A stretch of DNA of 37,432 nucleotides from Actinomycetota bacterium (GCA_027313705.1 DAHVDE010000097.1:1-37432); one strand, 5' to 3'; positions 8,240 to 18,720 are shown, counted from the stretch's first letter. Program-made: numbers and translations. The notes: generated by a model from the sequence alone, not told the origin.

Positions 8240-11200
8240 ATGGATTCAGGAGCCGACCCACACCAGCGCTGGCTGAGGCGGCTTACCGGATACTGCTGGC
8301 GACGGCCTCGCGCCGTCCTTCTTGCTCTCGGCGGGTCAGTGCTCGCCACGCTGGTCGCGGTAATCATCCCGCTGATCCAGCGTGACGTCGTGAACAACGC
8401 CATCTTGACCAGGCATCAGCCGATCTGGATCGGTGCTACCGCGCTGCTGGCCGCCGCGGCACTCACCTTCGCCGGGGTGTTCACCAGGCGCTACCTCGGC
8501 GGCCGTATCTCGCTTGACGTGCAGCATGACCTGCGGACGGAGATGTTCGCCTCGCTGTCCAGGCTCGACGGCGCCAGGCAGGACCAACTGCACACCGGCC
8601 AGGTGGTGAGCCGGTCGATCTCGGACGTCAACATGGTGCAAGGGCTGCTCGGCATGACCCCGATGCTGCTCGGCAACGTGCTGCTTTTCTTCTTGTCGCT
8701 CGCTGTCATGGCCTTTCTCTCGCCGCTGCTCACCATCGTGGCCCTCGCGGTCGGCCCTGCCCTGTTCTTCATCTCGATTACCTCGCGCAACAAGCTGTTC
8801 CCCGCTAGCTGGGCGGCTCAGCAAGAGTCGGCAGGCGTCGCCGCCGTGGTCGACGGCGCGGTGACCGGCGTCCGCGTGGTCAAGGGCTTCGGTCAGGAAG
8901 ATCAGGAAGTCAGGCGCCTGGAGAGAGCGAGCAGGATGCTCTACGCCATGCGGGTGCGCACGGTCAGGCTGACCGCGAGGTTCAATCCGACACTTCAGGC
9001 CGTGCCGGCGCTCGGGCAGGTCGGCGTGCTGGCGTTCGGCGGCTGGCTGGCGATTCGCGGTGAGATCAGCCTCGGCACGTTTTTCGCCTTCTCTTCTTAC
9101 ATCGCGCAGCTAGTAGGCCCGGTCCGGGCGCTGACCGGCCTGATCACGATCGGCCAGGAAGCAAGGGCCAGCGTGATCAGGGTCTTTGAAGTGATCGACT
9201 CGACCCCGGTGATCAGCGAGAAGCCGGACGCGATCGCGCTGCCCGCGGGCGCCAGGGACATCGAGCTCCGCGACGTGACGTTCGGCTACCTGCCGTCAGA
9301 ACCGGTGCTCCGCGGGCTTTCGCTGCGGGTGTCGCCCGGTGAGACCGTTGCGGTCATCGGCACCTCCGGCTCAGGCAAGTCGACGATCTCGCTGCTGCTG
9401 CCGAGGTTCTACGACGTCACAGGCGGTGCCGTTCGGATCGGCGGCCATGACGTACGCGACCTGACGATGGAATCGCTGCGCGAGTCGATCGGCCTGGTGA
9501 TGGAGGACAGTTTCCTGTTCTCTGACTCGGTGCGGGCCAACATCTCCTACGGGCGGCCAGAGGCGACCGACGAGCAGATCACCGCCGCCGCACGGGCGGC
9601 CGAGGCGGACGAGTTCATCAGGGCACTCCCTGGCGGCTACGACACCGTGATCGGCGAGCAGGGACTCACCTTGTCCGGCGGCCAGCGGCAGCGCGTCGCG
9701 CTGGCGCGGGCGCTGATCACCGACCCGGCGATCCTGGTGCTCGACGACGCGACCTCGGCGATCGATGCGCGCGTCGAGGCGCAGATTCACGAGACGCTGC
9801 GGCGGGTGATGGCCGGACGGACGACACTGCTGATCGCGCACCGCAGGTCCACGCTGCAACTAGCAGACAAGATCGCCGTGCTCGACGCCGGCCGGCTTGT
9901 CGACCTGGGCACGCACGAAGAACTTGCCGTGCGCTGCCCGCTCTACCGCCTGCTGCTCTCAGGCCCTGGCGACGACGCGGAAGGCGTCGACGCAGGCGAA
10001 CTCGCGTATTACGAGCACGCCGAAGACAGCCAGGCGGCCGTGACCGGCCCGCGCGGTATCACCCAGGCACTCTGGCCGGTCAAGTACGCGCCGTCGGAGC
10101 GCGAGGCCAGGCCAGGCGAACTGTCCGGGGCGCCGGTCAGCACCGCGGGTTTCACCCGGGCCAGCGTCCACGGCGGCATGCTTAATGACCTGCCGCCCAC
10201 GCCTGAACTGCTCGCCAAGGTGGCGTCGCTGCCGCCGGCCAGGGACGAGCCGAAGGTGGACGAGGCATTCAGCCGGGCGCCCGACCCCAAATTCAACCTG
10301 GCCAGGCTGCTCAAGCCGTTCGCGATCGCGCTGGCGGCCGGCCTGATTCTGGACGGGCTCGACGCGATCGCCGGCGTCGCGCTGCCCTGGCTGATGCGCG
10401 GCGGCATCGACCACGGCATCGAGGTCAAGGCCTTCCACGTCATCATCGTCGTGTCGGTGGCCGCCCTCGCGATCGTGCTCGCCGACTGGGTCGTCAACGC
10501 GATCCAGACCGTCGTTGTGGGCAGGAACGGCGAGCGCCTGCTCTACACGCTGCGGGTGAAGATCTTCTCGCAGCTTCAGCGGCTCGGGCTCGACTTCTAC
10601 GAACGCGAGATGACCGGCCGGATCATGACCAGGATGACCACGGACGTGGACGCGATGTCCACGTTCTTGCAGACCGGCCTGATCACGATGGTCAACTCAC
10701 TGCTCACCTTCATCGGCGTGCTGATCGCGCTGCTGCTGATCAACGTGCGACTCGGGCTGATCTTGTTCAGCGCGCTGCCGGTCCTGATCGCGGCAACGGT
10801 GTGGTTCCGCCTGAAGTCGTCGAAAGCCTATGCCGAGGCACGGGAGAAGGTCAGCGTGGTGAACGCGGACCTTCAGGAGAACGTGGCCGGCCTGCGAGTC
10901 GCGCAGGCGTACCGGCGGGAGCAGGTGAACCAGAGCAAGTTCGCCGGCCTGTCCAGCGCCTATCTGCGATCGCGCTTGCGCGCCCAGCGCTACATCGCGC
11001 TTTACTTCCCCTTCGTCCAGGCACTGTCGACAGCCGCAGGCGCGCTGGTATTGCTTGCCGCGGCCGGCCAGGTGCACGACGGCCTGCTCACCGCGGGCAG
11101 CCTGATCGCCTACCTGCTCTACATCGACCTGCTGTTCTCGCCCGTCCAGCAGATGTCGCAGGTCTTCGACGGCTACCAGCAGGCGGCGGTCGGCCTGAAC

Positions 11201-12019
11201 CGGATCTCCGGCCTGATGCGGACGAAGACGAGTACCCCGCAGGTGCAGCATCCGGTCATGGCGGGCAAGCTCAGCGGCGAGATCAGCCTGGACGACGTCC
11301 ACTTCAAGTACGCGCAGGCGACCAGCGAGGCGATCGCCGGCATCAGCCTGCGGGTCGCGCCCGGCGAGACGGTCGCCTTCGTCGGGCAGACAGGGGCTGG
11401 CAAGTCCACCCTGGTCAAGCTGGTGGCCAGGTTCTACGACGTGACCAGCGGCCGGGTACTGATCGACGGCCAGGACGTGCGCGACTTCGACCTGTCGACC
11501 TACCGCAGGCAGCTCGGCGTCGTGCCGCAGGAGCCTTACCTGTTCCCCGGCACGCTGCGGGAGGCGATCGCCTACGGCAGGCCGGAGGCCAGCGACGCCG
11601 AGGTAGAGGCGGCCGCGCGCGGCGTAGGCGCGATCGAGATGATCGCGCGGCTGCCTGGCGGCTTTTACCACCAGGTCGCCGAGCGCGGCAGGAACCTGTC
11701 GGCCGGGCAGCGTCAGCTCATCGCCCTGGCCCGCGCCTACCTGGTGGACCCGGCGATCCTGCTGCTCGACGAGGCGACTGCGGCGCTCGACCTGGCTGCG
11801 GAGGCCGAGGTGATCAAGGCCACCGAGCAACTGGCCGCCAGGCGCACGACGCTGCTGGTCGCGCACCGGCTCACCACCGCCGCCCGTGCCGACCGTATCG
11901 TGGTGCTTGCTGGCGGCCGAATCGCGGAAATTGGCACGCACGAGGACCTGGTCGCGGCGGGCGGCACGTACGCGGCGCTGTGGAATGCCTTTATCGGCGA
12001 CACAGCCCTCGCCGCCTGA
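8240..12019 (+). CDS. Single-chain double ABC exporter (TMD-NBD-TMD-NBD), putative multidrug or lipid exporter
   Basis: The 1259-aa protein fuses two complete type IV ABC exporter halves, so one chain makes the whole transporter. This is like the mycobacterial drug exporter Rv0194 in layout. Half 1 has six membrane helices, then Walker A GTSGSGKS (374-381), signature LSGGQ (478-482) and VLDDATSAID. Half 2 has Walker A GQTGAGKS (1049-1056), signature LSAGQ (1153-1157) and LLDEATAALD with catalytic E1178. In half 1 the catalytic Glu is Asp (D503). The site formed by NBD1 Walker motifs and the NBD2 signature therefore carries both deviations and should be degenerate, leaving one canonical ATPase site. 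A linker of roughly 100 residues joins the halves. GGGAGACTT before the ATG is a good ribosome binding site. The substrate cannot be read from the sequence. Confidence 0.93.
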   Translation: MDSGADPHQRWLRRLTGYCWRRPRAVLLALGGSVLATLVAVIIPLIQRDVVNNAILTRHQPIWIGATALLAAAALTFAGVFTRRYLGGRISLDVQHDLRTEMFASLSRLDGARQDQLHTGQVVSRSISDVNMVQGLLGMTPMLLGNVLLFFLSLAVMAFLSPLLTIVALAVGPALFFISITSRNKLFPASWAAQQESAGVAAVVDGAVTGVRVVKGFGQEDQEVRRLERASRMLYAMRVRTVRLTARFNPTLQAVPALGQVGVLAFGGWLAIRGEISLGTFFAFSSYIAQLVGPVRALTGLITIGQEARASVIRVFEVIDSTPVISEKPDAIALPAGARDIELRDVTFGYLPSEPVLRGLSLRVSPGETVAVIGTSGSGKSTISLLLPRFYDVTGGAVRIGGHDVRDLTMESLRESIGLVMEDSFLFSDSVRANISYGRPEATDEQITAAARAAEADEFIRALPGGYDTVIGEQGLTLSGGQRQRVALARALITDPAILVLDDATSAIDARVEAQIHETLRRVMAGRTTLLIAHRRSTLQLADKIAVLDAGRLVDLGTHEELAVRCPLYRLLLSGPGDDAEGVDAGELAYYEHAEDSQAAVTGPRGITQALWPVKYAPSEREARPGELSGAPVSTAGFTRASVHGGMLNDLPPTPELLAKVASLPPARDEPKVDEAFSRAPDPKFNLARLLKPFAIALAAGLILDGLDAIAGVALPWLMRGGIDHGIEVKAFHVIIVVSVAALAIVLADWVVNAIQTVVVGRNGERLLYTLRVKIFSQLQRLGLDFYEREMTGRIMTRMTTDVDAMSTFLQTGLITMVNSLLTFIGVLIALLLINVRLGLILFSALPVLIAATVWFRLKSSKAYAEAREKVSVVNADLQENVAGLRVAQAYRREQVNQSKFAGLSSAYLRSRLRAQRYIALYFPFVQALSTAAGALVLLAAAGQVHDGLLTAGSLIAYLLYIDLLFSPVQQMSQVFDGYQQAAVGLNRISGLMRTKTSTPQVQHPVMAGKLSGEISLDDVHFKYAQATSEAIAGISLRVAPGETVAFVGQTGAGKSTLVKLVARFYDVTSGRVLIDGQDVRDFDLSTYRRQLGVVPQEPYLFPGTLREAIAYGRPEASDAEVEAAARGVGAIEMIARLPGGFYHQVAERGRNLSAGQRQLIALARAYLVDPAILLLDEATAALDLAAEAEVIKATEQLAARRTTLLVAHRLTTAARADRIVVLAGGRIAEIGTHEDLVAAGGTYAALWNAFIGDTALAA

Positions 12020-12030
12020 GCCTGCCTGCG

Positions 12031-13353
12031 CTAGCCTTCCGCCGCCACCAGGCTCAGCTCGGCAGGCAAGGTCTCTGCCGCGTCCTCGGGGCCGGCGACA
12101 CGGGCTGGTTGCCACCTTGCCTGCCTGATCTCGCGCGGGATCAAGGTCAGGGCCGACGCGACGAGCGTGATCGCGGCGGCGCCGTACTGGGTAGCGGAAA
12201 CCCCGATCACGGCGGCGATCGGGCCAGCGGCGAGCGCGCCGGCCGGCATGCCCATCGAACTGCCGAGCGCGTCGTAGGCCGACACCCTGGCCAGCATGTC
12301 CGACGGGATCCTGGTCGCCATCGTCACCGTCCAGATCACCGACATCATCTCGACGGCCACGCCGATGCCGAAAGCGGCGGCGCAGATCAAGGGCAGCGGC
12401 AGCAGCATCGCCAGGGCCAGCGACGCCGCCGCGATAGCGGCACCGCTCAGCACGACGAACAAGATCGGCCGGCGCGGCGACCACCGCAGCGACACCAGGC
12501 CGCCGGCGATCAGCCCGGTCGCCTCGCAGGCCGAGATCAGGCCCCAGGCAGATGCCCCGCCCAGGTGCGCCTTGGCCACTGCGGGCCCGAGCACCTGGAA
12601 CCCGGCGTACCAGGCCGCGAGTACAACGGTGAACTGGAACACGGTCGCCCACAGCCAGGTGTGCGACCAGAATTCCGACCAGCCTTCGCGTAGCTCGCGC
12701 AGCAGGCTCGGCTCGGCCTGGGCTGGCGCGGTAACCGGCCCGAGCTTGATCAGGAACATCATCGGGACCGCGCCGAAGGTGCCGATCCCGCACACGGCGA
12801 GCGCCCAGCCGGCGCCGAACAGGGCGACGCACTCTCCGGCCAGCGCCGCGCCCGCCATCATGGCGGCGTTCATGACCAGCCTGCTGACCGCGCTCGCTTC
12901 CTGAAGCTGGCTGGCGGGCACCAGCCTCGGCAGCAGCGCGGCCGACGCCGGATAGAACAGCGCCATGCCGGTACCGGTCAGGAACTCGAGCCCGACCATC
13001 GTCGGCAGGCCAGGCCGCCCGGTCAGCACGAGCACGCCGAACGTGCCCTCACCGATCGCGATCATGGCGTTGGCGGCCACGATCACGAACTGCGGTGCCA
13101 CCCGGTCCGCGATCACGCCCCCGATCAGCAAGAAAACTAGCGAGGGAGCGACCTGGGCGGCGAGGACGTAGGACAGATCGGTCGTGGATCCCGACGGGTG
13201 GGCAGCCGACGCTGTCACGCCGAGCACGGCGAAGGAGACGCCGACAAGTGAGAAGGAGAAAGCCATCGGGGCAAGCAGCCGGTCGGCGAGCAGCAGCCTG
13301 AAATTCCTGTTGACAAGGACGGGGAAGCGGCGCGTGAGCGCGCGCGTAAGCAT
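12031..13353 (-). CDS. MFS transporter, EntS-like (MFS_3) drug/siderophore exporter type
   Basis: The 440-aa protein has twelve predicted membrane helices. It starts RALTRRFPVLVNRNFRLLLADRLLAP, an N-terminus typical of MFS_3 (EntS-like) exporters, which use the proton gradient to expel small molecules. AGAGGA lies 9 bases upstream of the ATG at 13353. It is convergent with the ABC exporter, with only 11 bases between the two stop codons, so no separate terminator fits between them. Substrate unknown; drug, siderophore or macrolide export are the usual annotations. Confidence 0.88.
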   Translation of the reverse strand: MLTRALTRRFPVLVNRNFRLLLADRLLAPMAFSFSLVGVSFAVLGVTASAAHPSGSTTDLSYVLAAQVAPSLVFLLIGGVIADRVAPQFVIVAANAMIAIGEGTFGVLVLTGRPGLPTMVGLEFLTGTGMALFYPASAALLPRLVPASQLQEASAVSRLVMNAAMMAGAALAGECVALFGAGWALAVCGIGTFGAVPMMFLIKLGPVTAPAQAEPSLLRELREGWSEFWSHTWLWATVFQFTVVLAAWYAGFQVLGPAVAKAHLGGASAWGLISACEATGLIAGGLVSLRWSPRRPILFVVLSGAAIAAASLALAMLLPLPLICAAAFGIGVAVEMMSVIWTVTMATRIPSDMLARVSAYDALGSSMGMPAGALAAGPIAAVIGVSATQYGAAAITLVASALTLIPREIRQARWQPARVAGPEDAAETLPAELSLVAAEG

Positions 13354-13602
13354 AACGAGATTCCTCTTCTGATCGACCGCCCAACCGCGCGATCCTATCG
13401 GAGCTGCGCAGAAGCACTCAAGTTCTTTTTGACCCTTACCCTTGAACCAGTCAAAGTGCTACAACATTCCTAGCAGGGACCTAACCCGGCGCAAACTCCC
13501 CGGATCGCATGGGGGGATCCCGCGCCCCGCGCGGCCAGCCGCAGTCGGTAGAGTCGCCCTGCGACCGGATGAGCCGGTAGTTCGAGGGAGGGCCAGTCGC
13601 CT
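13354..13602. promoter_or_regulatory. Divergent promoter region between MFS and molybdenum hydroxylase genes
   Basis: This 249-base spacer holds the promoters of two divergent units. A relatively AT-rich patch (13420-13465) contains TTTGAC at 13428-13433 and GTCAAA at 13450-13455, arms of an inverted repeat. On the minus strand TTGACT (13449-13454) is a reasonable -35 for the MFS gene. GGGAGG about 12 bases before 13603 serves the large-subunit gene. No regulator gene is adjacent. Confidence 0.35.
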
Positions 13603-15903
13603 ATGAGCATCCTGGGCACCAGGGTTCTGCGCACCGAGGATCCTAAGTTCCTGACCACCGGCGGCGTCTATACAGAAGACGTGACCGACGAACGGCTGGC
13701 TGGCGCCTGCCACGTGTTCTTCGTCAGGTCTCCGGTAGCTCACGCGCGGATCGCGCGGATCGACACGAGCGCGGCTCGGGAGGCCCCTGGCGTGCTGGCC
13801 GTGTATACCGGCGCCGACCTGGCCGACTTGCCGCTCATCGACCCGATGATGGCCGGGTTCCTGATCAACGAGAACATGCGCCGCCCGTTGCTGACCGCCG
13901 ACGTGGTGCGGTTCGTCGGCGATCCCGTCGCCGCCGTCGTCACGGCGGAACAGTACCAGGGCGAGGACGCAGTCGAGCTCGTCGACGTGGACTACGACCC
14001 GCTTCCCGCCGTCGTCGACTACGACGAGGCACTGGCCGATAACACCGTCGTCTTCCCTGAAGCCGGCACCAACCTCGCGGCCAGCTTCGGCAGCAAGGAT
14101 GACCTGAAGGCCGATCTGTTCGACGGCTGCGAGGTCGTGGTCAGCGCCACGGTCGTTAACCAGCGGGTCGCCCCCGCGCCGATGGAAAGCCGCTCGGCGG
14201 CGGCGGTCTGGGGCGCTGACGGGCGCCTGACGACCTGGATACCTAACCAGGGCGCGCAGGGTACCCGTGACTCGATGGCCAAGATGCTCGGCATCGAGCC
14301 TTCCGAGGTCAGGGTGATCACCCCGGACGTGGGCGGCGCGTTCGGCGCCAAGTTCGGCGCCGACCCAGAGCACGCGGTGGTCGCCTGGATCGCCAGGCAG
14401 CTCGGCCGCCCGGCCAGGTGGAGCGAGACCAGGTTCGAGAACCTGATCGCGATGACGCACGGCCGCGCCCAGCGGCACGAGATCACCATCGGCGGCAGCA
14501 AGGACGGCGACGTCAAGGCCTACCGGCTCGACATCATCCAGGACGCGGGCGCCTATCCGAAGATCGGCGCGGTGCTGCCGTTCCTGACGATCATGATGGC
14601 CACCGGCCCTTACCAGATCGGGAAGGCCGAGGCGATCGGCCGCACGATCATCACCAACACCACCCCCGTCGGCGCTTACCGCGGCGCGGGCCGCCCGGAG
14701 GCGACGGCCGCGCTCGAGCGCGCGTTTGACCTCTTCGCGGCTGAGATCGGGATGGACCAGGCGGAAGTAAGGCGCCGTAACCTGCTCCCGCCGTTCACCG
14801 AACCGCACATGACCGCGTTCGGCGCCAACTACGACAGCGGCGACTACGTCAAGGCGCTCGACCTGGCCCTGGAAGCGGCAGGCTACGAGCAGCTCAGGCG
14901 CGAGCAGGCGCGGCGCCGCGCCAACAAAGACACCGTGCAGCTCGGCATCGGCGTCGCCTGCTACGTGGAGATCACCGGCGGCGGTGATGGCGACGCCCCC
15001 GAGGAGAACGCGACGGTCGAGGTACATGCCGACGGCACGGCCACGATACTCACCGGAACCTCACCGCACGGGCAGGGCCATTCGACCGCCTGGGCGATGA
15101 TCGCCAGCGAGGAACTCGGCATCCCGGTCGACAAGATCACCGTCAAGTGGGGCGACACCGACCTGATCCCTGTCGGGGGCGGCACCGGCGGCTCACGCAG
15201 CCTGCAGCAGGGCGGCGCGGCGGTGCAGCAGGCATCGCGCGAACTGCTCGACGTCGCCAGGGAACGGGCTGCGGCCGAGCTCGAGGCCAGCGCCGAGGAC
15301 CTGACCTTCAACGCGGAAAGGAGCGCCTTCGAAGTCAAGGGCGACCCGGACGCGTGGGTGCCTCTGGTCAGGCTGGCCACGCTGGAACGACTGTTCGTGC
15401 ACACCGTCTTCACCGCGCCTGGCGCGACGTTCCCGTTCGGCACTCACGTGGCGGCCGCCGAGGTGGATACGGCGACAGGCAAGGCCACGCTCCGCTCGGT
15501 GGTCACGGTCGACGACGCAGGCGTGGTGCTCAACCCGCTGCTCGCCGAGGGCCAGCGGCATGGCGGCATCGCCCAGGGCGCGGCCCAGGCGCTGCTCGAG
15601 GAGGTCGTCTACGACCAGGCAGGCAACCCGCTGACGGCGAGCTTCGTCGACTACCCGATCGTGTCCGCCACCGAGTTGCCCAGTTTCGAGCTGGTCAGCA
15701 TGGAGACGCCGACCAGCTACAACCCGCTCGGCGCCAAGGGCATCGGCGAGGCGGGGACCATCGGCGCTACCCCGGCGGTGCAGAACGCCATCGTTGACGC
15801 CGTTGCCCACCTAGGCGTGCGGCACATCGACATGCCGGCCACGCCGATGCGGATCTGGCGAGCCATCCAGGCTGCGGCAACCAGGAAATCGGAGCGTGCA
15901 TAG
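13603..15903 (+). CDS. Molybdenum hydroxylase large subunit, form II CoxL-like (aerobic CO dehydrogenase/xanthine dehydrogenase family)
   Basis: The 766-aa subunit should bind the molybdopterin-cytosine-dinucleotide cofactor. It has an N-terminal a/b hammerhead domain (about 15-130) and then the Mo-binding domains. The loop is AYRGAGR (358-364), which marks form II enzymes; true CO dehydrogenases (form I) carry AYxCSFR. The catalytic Glu is present in GIGEAG (E716). Form II enzymes have been linked to various purine, aldehyde or aromatic substrates, and CO oxidation should not be assumed. It leads an operon in L-S-M order; the small-subunit gene starts at the first base after its stop codon. 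No cofactor-insertion or maturation gene (coxD, xdhC type) follows in this window, so maturation must come from elsewhere. Confidence 0.92.
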   Translation: MSILGTRVLRTEDPKFLTTGGVYTEDVTDERLAGACHVFFVRSPVAHARIARIDTSAAREAPGVLAVYTGADLADLPLIDPMMAGFLINENMRRPLLTADVVRFVGDPVAAVVTAEQYQGEDAVELVDVDYDPLPAVVDYDEALADNTVVFPEAGTNLAASFGSKDDLKADLFDGCEVVVSATVVNQRVAPAPMESRSAAAVWGADGRLTTWIPNQGAQGTRDSMAKMLGIEPSEVRVITPDVGGAFGAKFGADPEHAVVAWIARQLGRPARWSETRFENLIAMTHGRAQRHEITIGGSKDGDVKAYRLDIIQDAGAYPKIGAVLPFLTIMMATGPYQIGKAEAIGRTIITNTTPVGAYRGAGRPEATAALERAFDLFAAEIGMDQAEVRRRNLLPPFTEPHMTAFGANYDSGDYVKALDLALEAAGYEQLRREQARRRANKDTVQLGIGVACYVEITGGGDGDAPEENATVEVHADGTATILTGTSPHGQGHSTAWAMIASEELGIPVDKITVKWGDTDLIPVGGGTGGSRSLQQGGAAVQQASRELLDVARERAAAELEASAEDLTFNAERSAFEVKGDPDAWVPLVRLATLERLFVHTVFTAPGATFPFGTHVAAAEVDTATGKATLRSVVTVDDAGVVLNPLLAEGQRHGGIAQGAAQALLEEVVYDQAGNPLTASFVDYPIVSATELPSFELVSMETPTSYNPLGAKGIGEAGTIGATPAVQNAIVDAVAHLGVRHIDMPATPMRIWRAIQAAATRKSERA

Positions 15904-16377
15904 ATGCGAGTCGAGCTCACAGTCAACGGCGAGGCAAGGTCGGACGAGGTCGAGCCCAGGCTGCTGCTCGTGCACTACCTGCGCGAGGTCTGCGGCTTGC
16001 GGGCTGCCAACATCGGCTGCGACACGACCTCCTGCGGTGCCTGCACGGTCTTGCTTGACGGCGAGTCGGTCAAGTCCTGCACGGTCCTGACCGCGCAGGC
16101 GGCAGGCTCGCAGGTGACTACCGCCGAGGGCCTGGCATCGAACGGCGACCTGCACCCGGTTCAGGCCGCGTTCCGCGCCGAACATGGCCTTCAGTGCGGA
16201 TTCTGCACACCAGGCATGGTCATGGCCACGGTGAGCTTGCTGGCCGAGAACCAGAACCCGACCGAGCAGGAAGTCCGCGAGGGCCTGGAAGGCAACCTGT
16301 GCCGCTGCACGGGTTATCACAACATCGTCCGCGCTGTACTAGCCGCTGCCGCCGCCAACTCCGAGGGGACCGGATGA
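15904..16377 (+). CDS. Molybdenum hydroxylase small subunit, two [2Fe-2S] clusters (CoxS-like)
   Basis: The 157-aa electron-transfer subunit has all eight cluster cysteines: C39, C44, C47 and C59 for the plant-ferredoxin-type cluster ([12 protein letters not shown]), and C98, C101, C133 and C135 for the second cluster (CGFC ... CRC). It passes electrons from the Mo site to the FAD of the medium subunit. The ATG follows the large-subunit stop codon directly, and its own stop overlaps the medium-subunit start (ATGA, 16374-16377), so the three are co-translated. Confidence 0.95.
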   Translation: MRVELTVNGEARSDEVEPRLLLVHYLREVCGLRAANIGCDTTSCGACTVLLDGESVKSCTVLTAQAAGSQVTTAEGLASNGDLHPVQAAFRAEHGLQCGFCTPGMVMATVSLLAENQNPTEQEVREGLEGNLCRCTGYHNIVRAVLAAAAANSEGTG

Positions 16378-17183
16378 TTCCCGCTCAGTTTGACTACGTC
16401 GCCGCGTCCTCCATCGCACAGGCGCTCGAACTGCTCGCCGAGCACGGTGAGGACGCCAAGGTGCTAGCCGGGGGTCACTCGCTGCTTCCGATGATGAAGC
16501 TGCGCCTCGCCGCGCCAGAGGTGCTTGTCGACATCACCGGCGTTCCTGGCCTGCGCGGCATCATGCAGGACGGCGACGAGATAGTCATCGGCGCGACCAC
16601 CAGGCATGCCGATGTTGCCTCGTCCAGCCTGATCAGGAGCGATGCCCCGCTGCTCGGCCACGCCGCCTCGCTGGTCGGTGACCCGCAGATCAGGCACCGC
16701 GGCACGATCGGCGGCTCGATCGCCCACGCCGACCCGGCCGCCGACCTGCCGATGGCGATCATCGCGCTCGGCGCCAGGCTTGAGCTGACCGGCCCTGACG
16801 GCACCCGCATGGTCGCCGCCGACGACTTCTTCACCGGGTATTTCGAAACCGCGCTGGCAGAATGCGAGCTCCTCACCGCCATCCGGGTACCCCGGCGCCC
16901 CGACGAGCCGTGGGGCTACCAGAAGTTCGTCCGCCGTGCCAACGACTGGGCCATCGTCGGCGTCGCCGCGACCGGCGGCCGGATCGCACTGGCGAACATG
17001 GGTCCGACCCCGCTCCGCGCCACCGCCGCGGAAAAGTCCCTGGCCGCCGGCAACGACCCGTACCAGGCCGCCGAGCTGGCGGCGGAAGGCACCAGCCCGG
17101 CCTCCGACATCCACGCCGACCCCGACTACCGCAGGCACCTGGCCAGGGTACTCACCGCTCGTGCCCTCACCGGCCAGCGCTAA
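16374..17183 (+). CDS. Molybdenum hydroxylase medium FAD subunit (CoxM-like)
   Basis: The 269-aa FAD-binding subunit transfers electrons to the final acceptor. It carries both FAD-binding signatures of the family, [14 protein letters not shown] (about residues 32-45) and [16 protein letters not shown] (about 109-124). The length is close to the usual 280-290 aa. The ATG at 16374 overlaps the small-subunit stop and has GGGGAC upstream, so longer in-frame starts are rejected. It is the last gene of the operon. It is convergent with the split methyltransferase, whose stop lies 10 bases away. Confidence 0.93.
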   Translation: MIPAQFDYVAASSIAQALELLAEHGEDAKVLAGGHSLLPMMKLRLAAPEVLVDITGVPGLRGIMQDGDEIVIGATTRHADVASSSLIRSDAPLLGHAASLVGDPQIRHRGTIGGSIAHADPAADLPMAIIALGARLELTGPDGTRMVAADDFFTGYFETALAECELLTAIRVPRRPDEPWGYQKFVRRANDWAIVGVAATGGRIALANMGPTPLRATAAEKSLAAGNDPYQAAELAAEGTSPASDIHADPDYRRHLARVLTARALTGQR

Positions 17184-17192
17184 TCCGGCCGG

Positions 17193-17687
17193 TCACCTCT
17201 TGCGGGCGACGCCGACCAGGTTGCCGTAGCTGCTGGCGTCCTTCGGCACGTCGCCCAAAGACTCAGGCCGCCATTGGGGTATGAAGACGAGTCCGGGTTC
17301 CACCAGGTCGAAGCCGTCGAAGAAGCGCAGGATCCCGGCCCGGCAACGCAGGTTGAGCGGCGTGGTGACGCTCCGGTCATAGACGTCCTTGACAGCCCGG
17401 GCCGTCTTGGGCGTGCCGTCGCTTGTGCCGTGGCAGAGCACCAGGTAGCTGCCGGGAGCCATGGCATCGGCCAGCGTGGCCACTAGCTGCCATGGCTCGT
17501 CTTCGTCGGGAATGAAGTGCAGCACGGCAAGCAGCAACAGCCCGGCCGGCCTGGCGAAGTCGATCAGCCGCTTCGTCTGCTGGTGAGCGAGAATCAGGTC
17601 GGTCTGGCGCAGGTCGGCCTGAATTACCGCGGCACCGTCGTTGCCTTAGAGTATGGCCTTGCTGTGGGCTACCGCCACCTGATCATA
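17193..17687 (-). pseudogene. C-terminal half of an SAM_MT (DUF574) methyltransferase, cut off by the island
   Basis: The reading frame up to 17687 gives YDQVAVAHSKAIL, a stop (TAA, 17646-17648), then GNDGAAVIQADLRQ and LLLAVLHFIPDEDEP to the stop at 17193. This is the C-terminal half of the actinobacterial SAM-dependent methyltransferase family SAM_MT (DUF574). The matching N-terminal half, ending SRVVYVD, lies on the same strand at 26766-27128. Joined, they read VVYVD-YDQVAVAHSK, which is how uninterrupted family members continue. The extra TAA indicates decay after or around the insertion. A short open frame from TTG 17537 could be called as a gene, but it lacks the SAM-binding part and should not function. 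Confidence 0.85.
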
Positions 17688-17698
17688 GCAAGTCGGGT

Positions 17699-17707
17699 TG
17701 TGCACTC
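17699..17707 (+). repeat. Left copy of a 9-bp inverted end repeat
   Basis: TGTGCACTC lies about 11 bases inside the left border of the island. The same 9 bases in inverted orientation occur at 26729-26737 near the right border. Short matches can arise by chance; the position at both edges is what makes it notable. Confidence 0.4.
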
Positions 17708-17812
17708 GCGTTCCGGGCTGCTCAGCGGGCATGAACCGAACACCGAAGCGATGCGTTGGCCACGCCCCCGCGAGTGGTATATGAGAATGCCGCCTCGCGA
17801 TCGTTACCTATT

Positions 17813-18718
17813 CTAGGCGGCAATGGCCCCTATTGTCACGTCAGTCTCAGTATTCTCTCCTGTTTCTCTGGCCTCTCCGGCTATCCGTGAGGCGGTGAGG
17901 ATTTCGGGACCCATGTAGCGGCGGGCCTCGGTCCATTCGTCGTTCTGCTCGGCGAGGACGGCGCCGACGAGGCGGATGATCGCGTCGCGTCCGGGGAAGA
18001 TCCCGACGACGTCGGTCCGTCTCCTGATTTCCTTGTTCAGCCGCTCCTGGGGGTTGTTGGACCAGATCTGGCGCCAGATTTCGCGGGGGAACGCGGTGAA
18101 GGCCGGGATGTCGTCGCGGGCGTCGTCGAGGTGGGCCGCTGCCTACGGGAATTTCGCTTCCAGGGCGGTGACGACCTGGCCGTGCTGGGCCAGGACGGAT
18201 GCGGCGTCGGGCTGCTCGAAGATGGTGCGGACCAAGGTCGCGACCCAGGGCTGGGCGGACTTGGGGAGCTTGGTGAGCACGTTGCGGTGGTAGTGGGTCC
18301 GGCAGCGCTGCCACGCGGCGCCGGGCAGGACCGACACGATCGCGTCGCGCAGCCCCTGGTGGCAGTCGGAGGTGACGAGCCGGACGCCGGACAGGCCGCG
18401 GGCGGACAGGCCGCGCAGGAACGCCAGCCACCCCGCGCCGTCCTCGGAGGACGTGACGTCCAGGCCGACGATCTCCCGCTTGCCGTCAGCGTTCACGCCG
18501 GTGGCGATCAGTGCGTGCACGTTCACGGTCCGGCCGCCCTCGCGGACCTTCTGGGTCAGCGCGTCGATCCGGACGAAGGTGTACGGGCCGGCGTCCAGCG
18601 GCCGGTTCCGGAAACTGGCCACCATCTCGTCCAGCTCCGCCGCCATCACGCTGACCTGCGACTTCGATAGCTTCGTGACGCCCAGGGCCTCGACGAGCTT
18701 CTCCACCCGCCGGGTCGA
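17813..18718 (-). pseudogene. IS256-family (mutator type) transposase, 5'-truncated with an internal stop
   Basis: Reading from about 18718, the frame gives STRRVEKLVEALG, then the catalytic Asp in VRIDALTQKV, the second Asp in VTSDCHQGL and the Glu in [13 protein letters not shown], and it ends at TAG 17813-17815. These are the DDE residues of IS256 transposases. Roughly the first 110 residues of a usual 400-aa protein are missing, with an abrupt break near 18720. An in-frame TAG at 18143-18145 interrupts EAKFP-AAAHLDD. Downstream, GAGTGGTATATGAGA at 17772-17786 looks like the remaining terminal repeat. The copy cannot transpose. Confidence 0.85.
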
Positions 18719-18720
18719 GA

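Noticed and set aside
10697-12832. A very long open frame (about 711 codons) on the minus strand opposite the ABC exporter and MFS genes
   Set aside because: It mirrors the codon pattern of the real genes, is rich in Arg, Gly, Asp and Gln without domains, and crosses two well-supported genes. High-GC antisense frames stay open by composition.
13459-15027. A 522-codon minus-strand frame opposite the CoxL-like gene
   Set aside because: Low-complexity Arg/Val/Asp-rich translation and full overlap with a conserved enzyme.
13603-17183. Annotation as a true aerobic CO dehydrogenase
   Set aside because: The active-site loop is AYRGAGR, not the AYxCSFR of form I enzymes; CO oxidation is therefore not supported.
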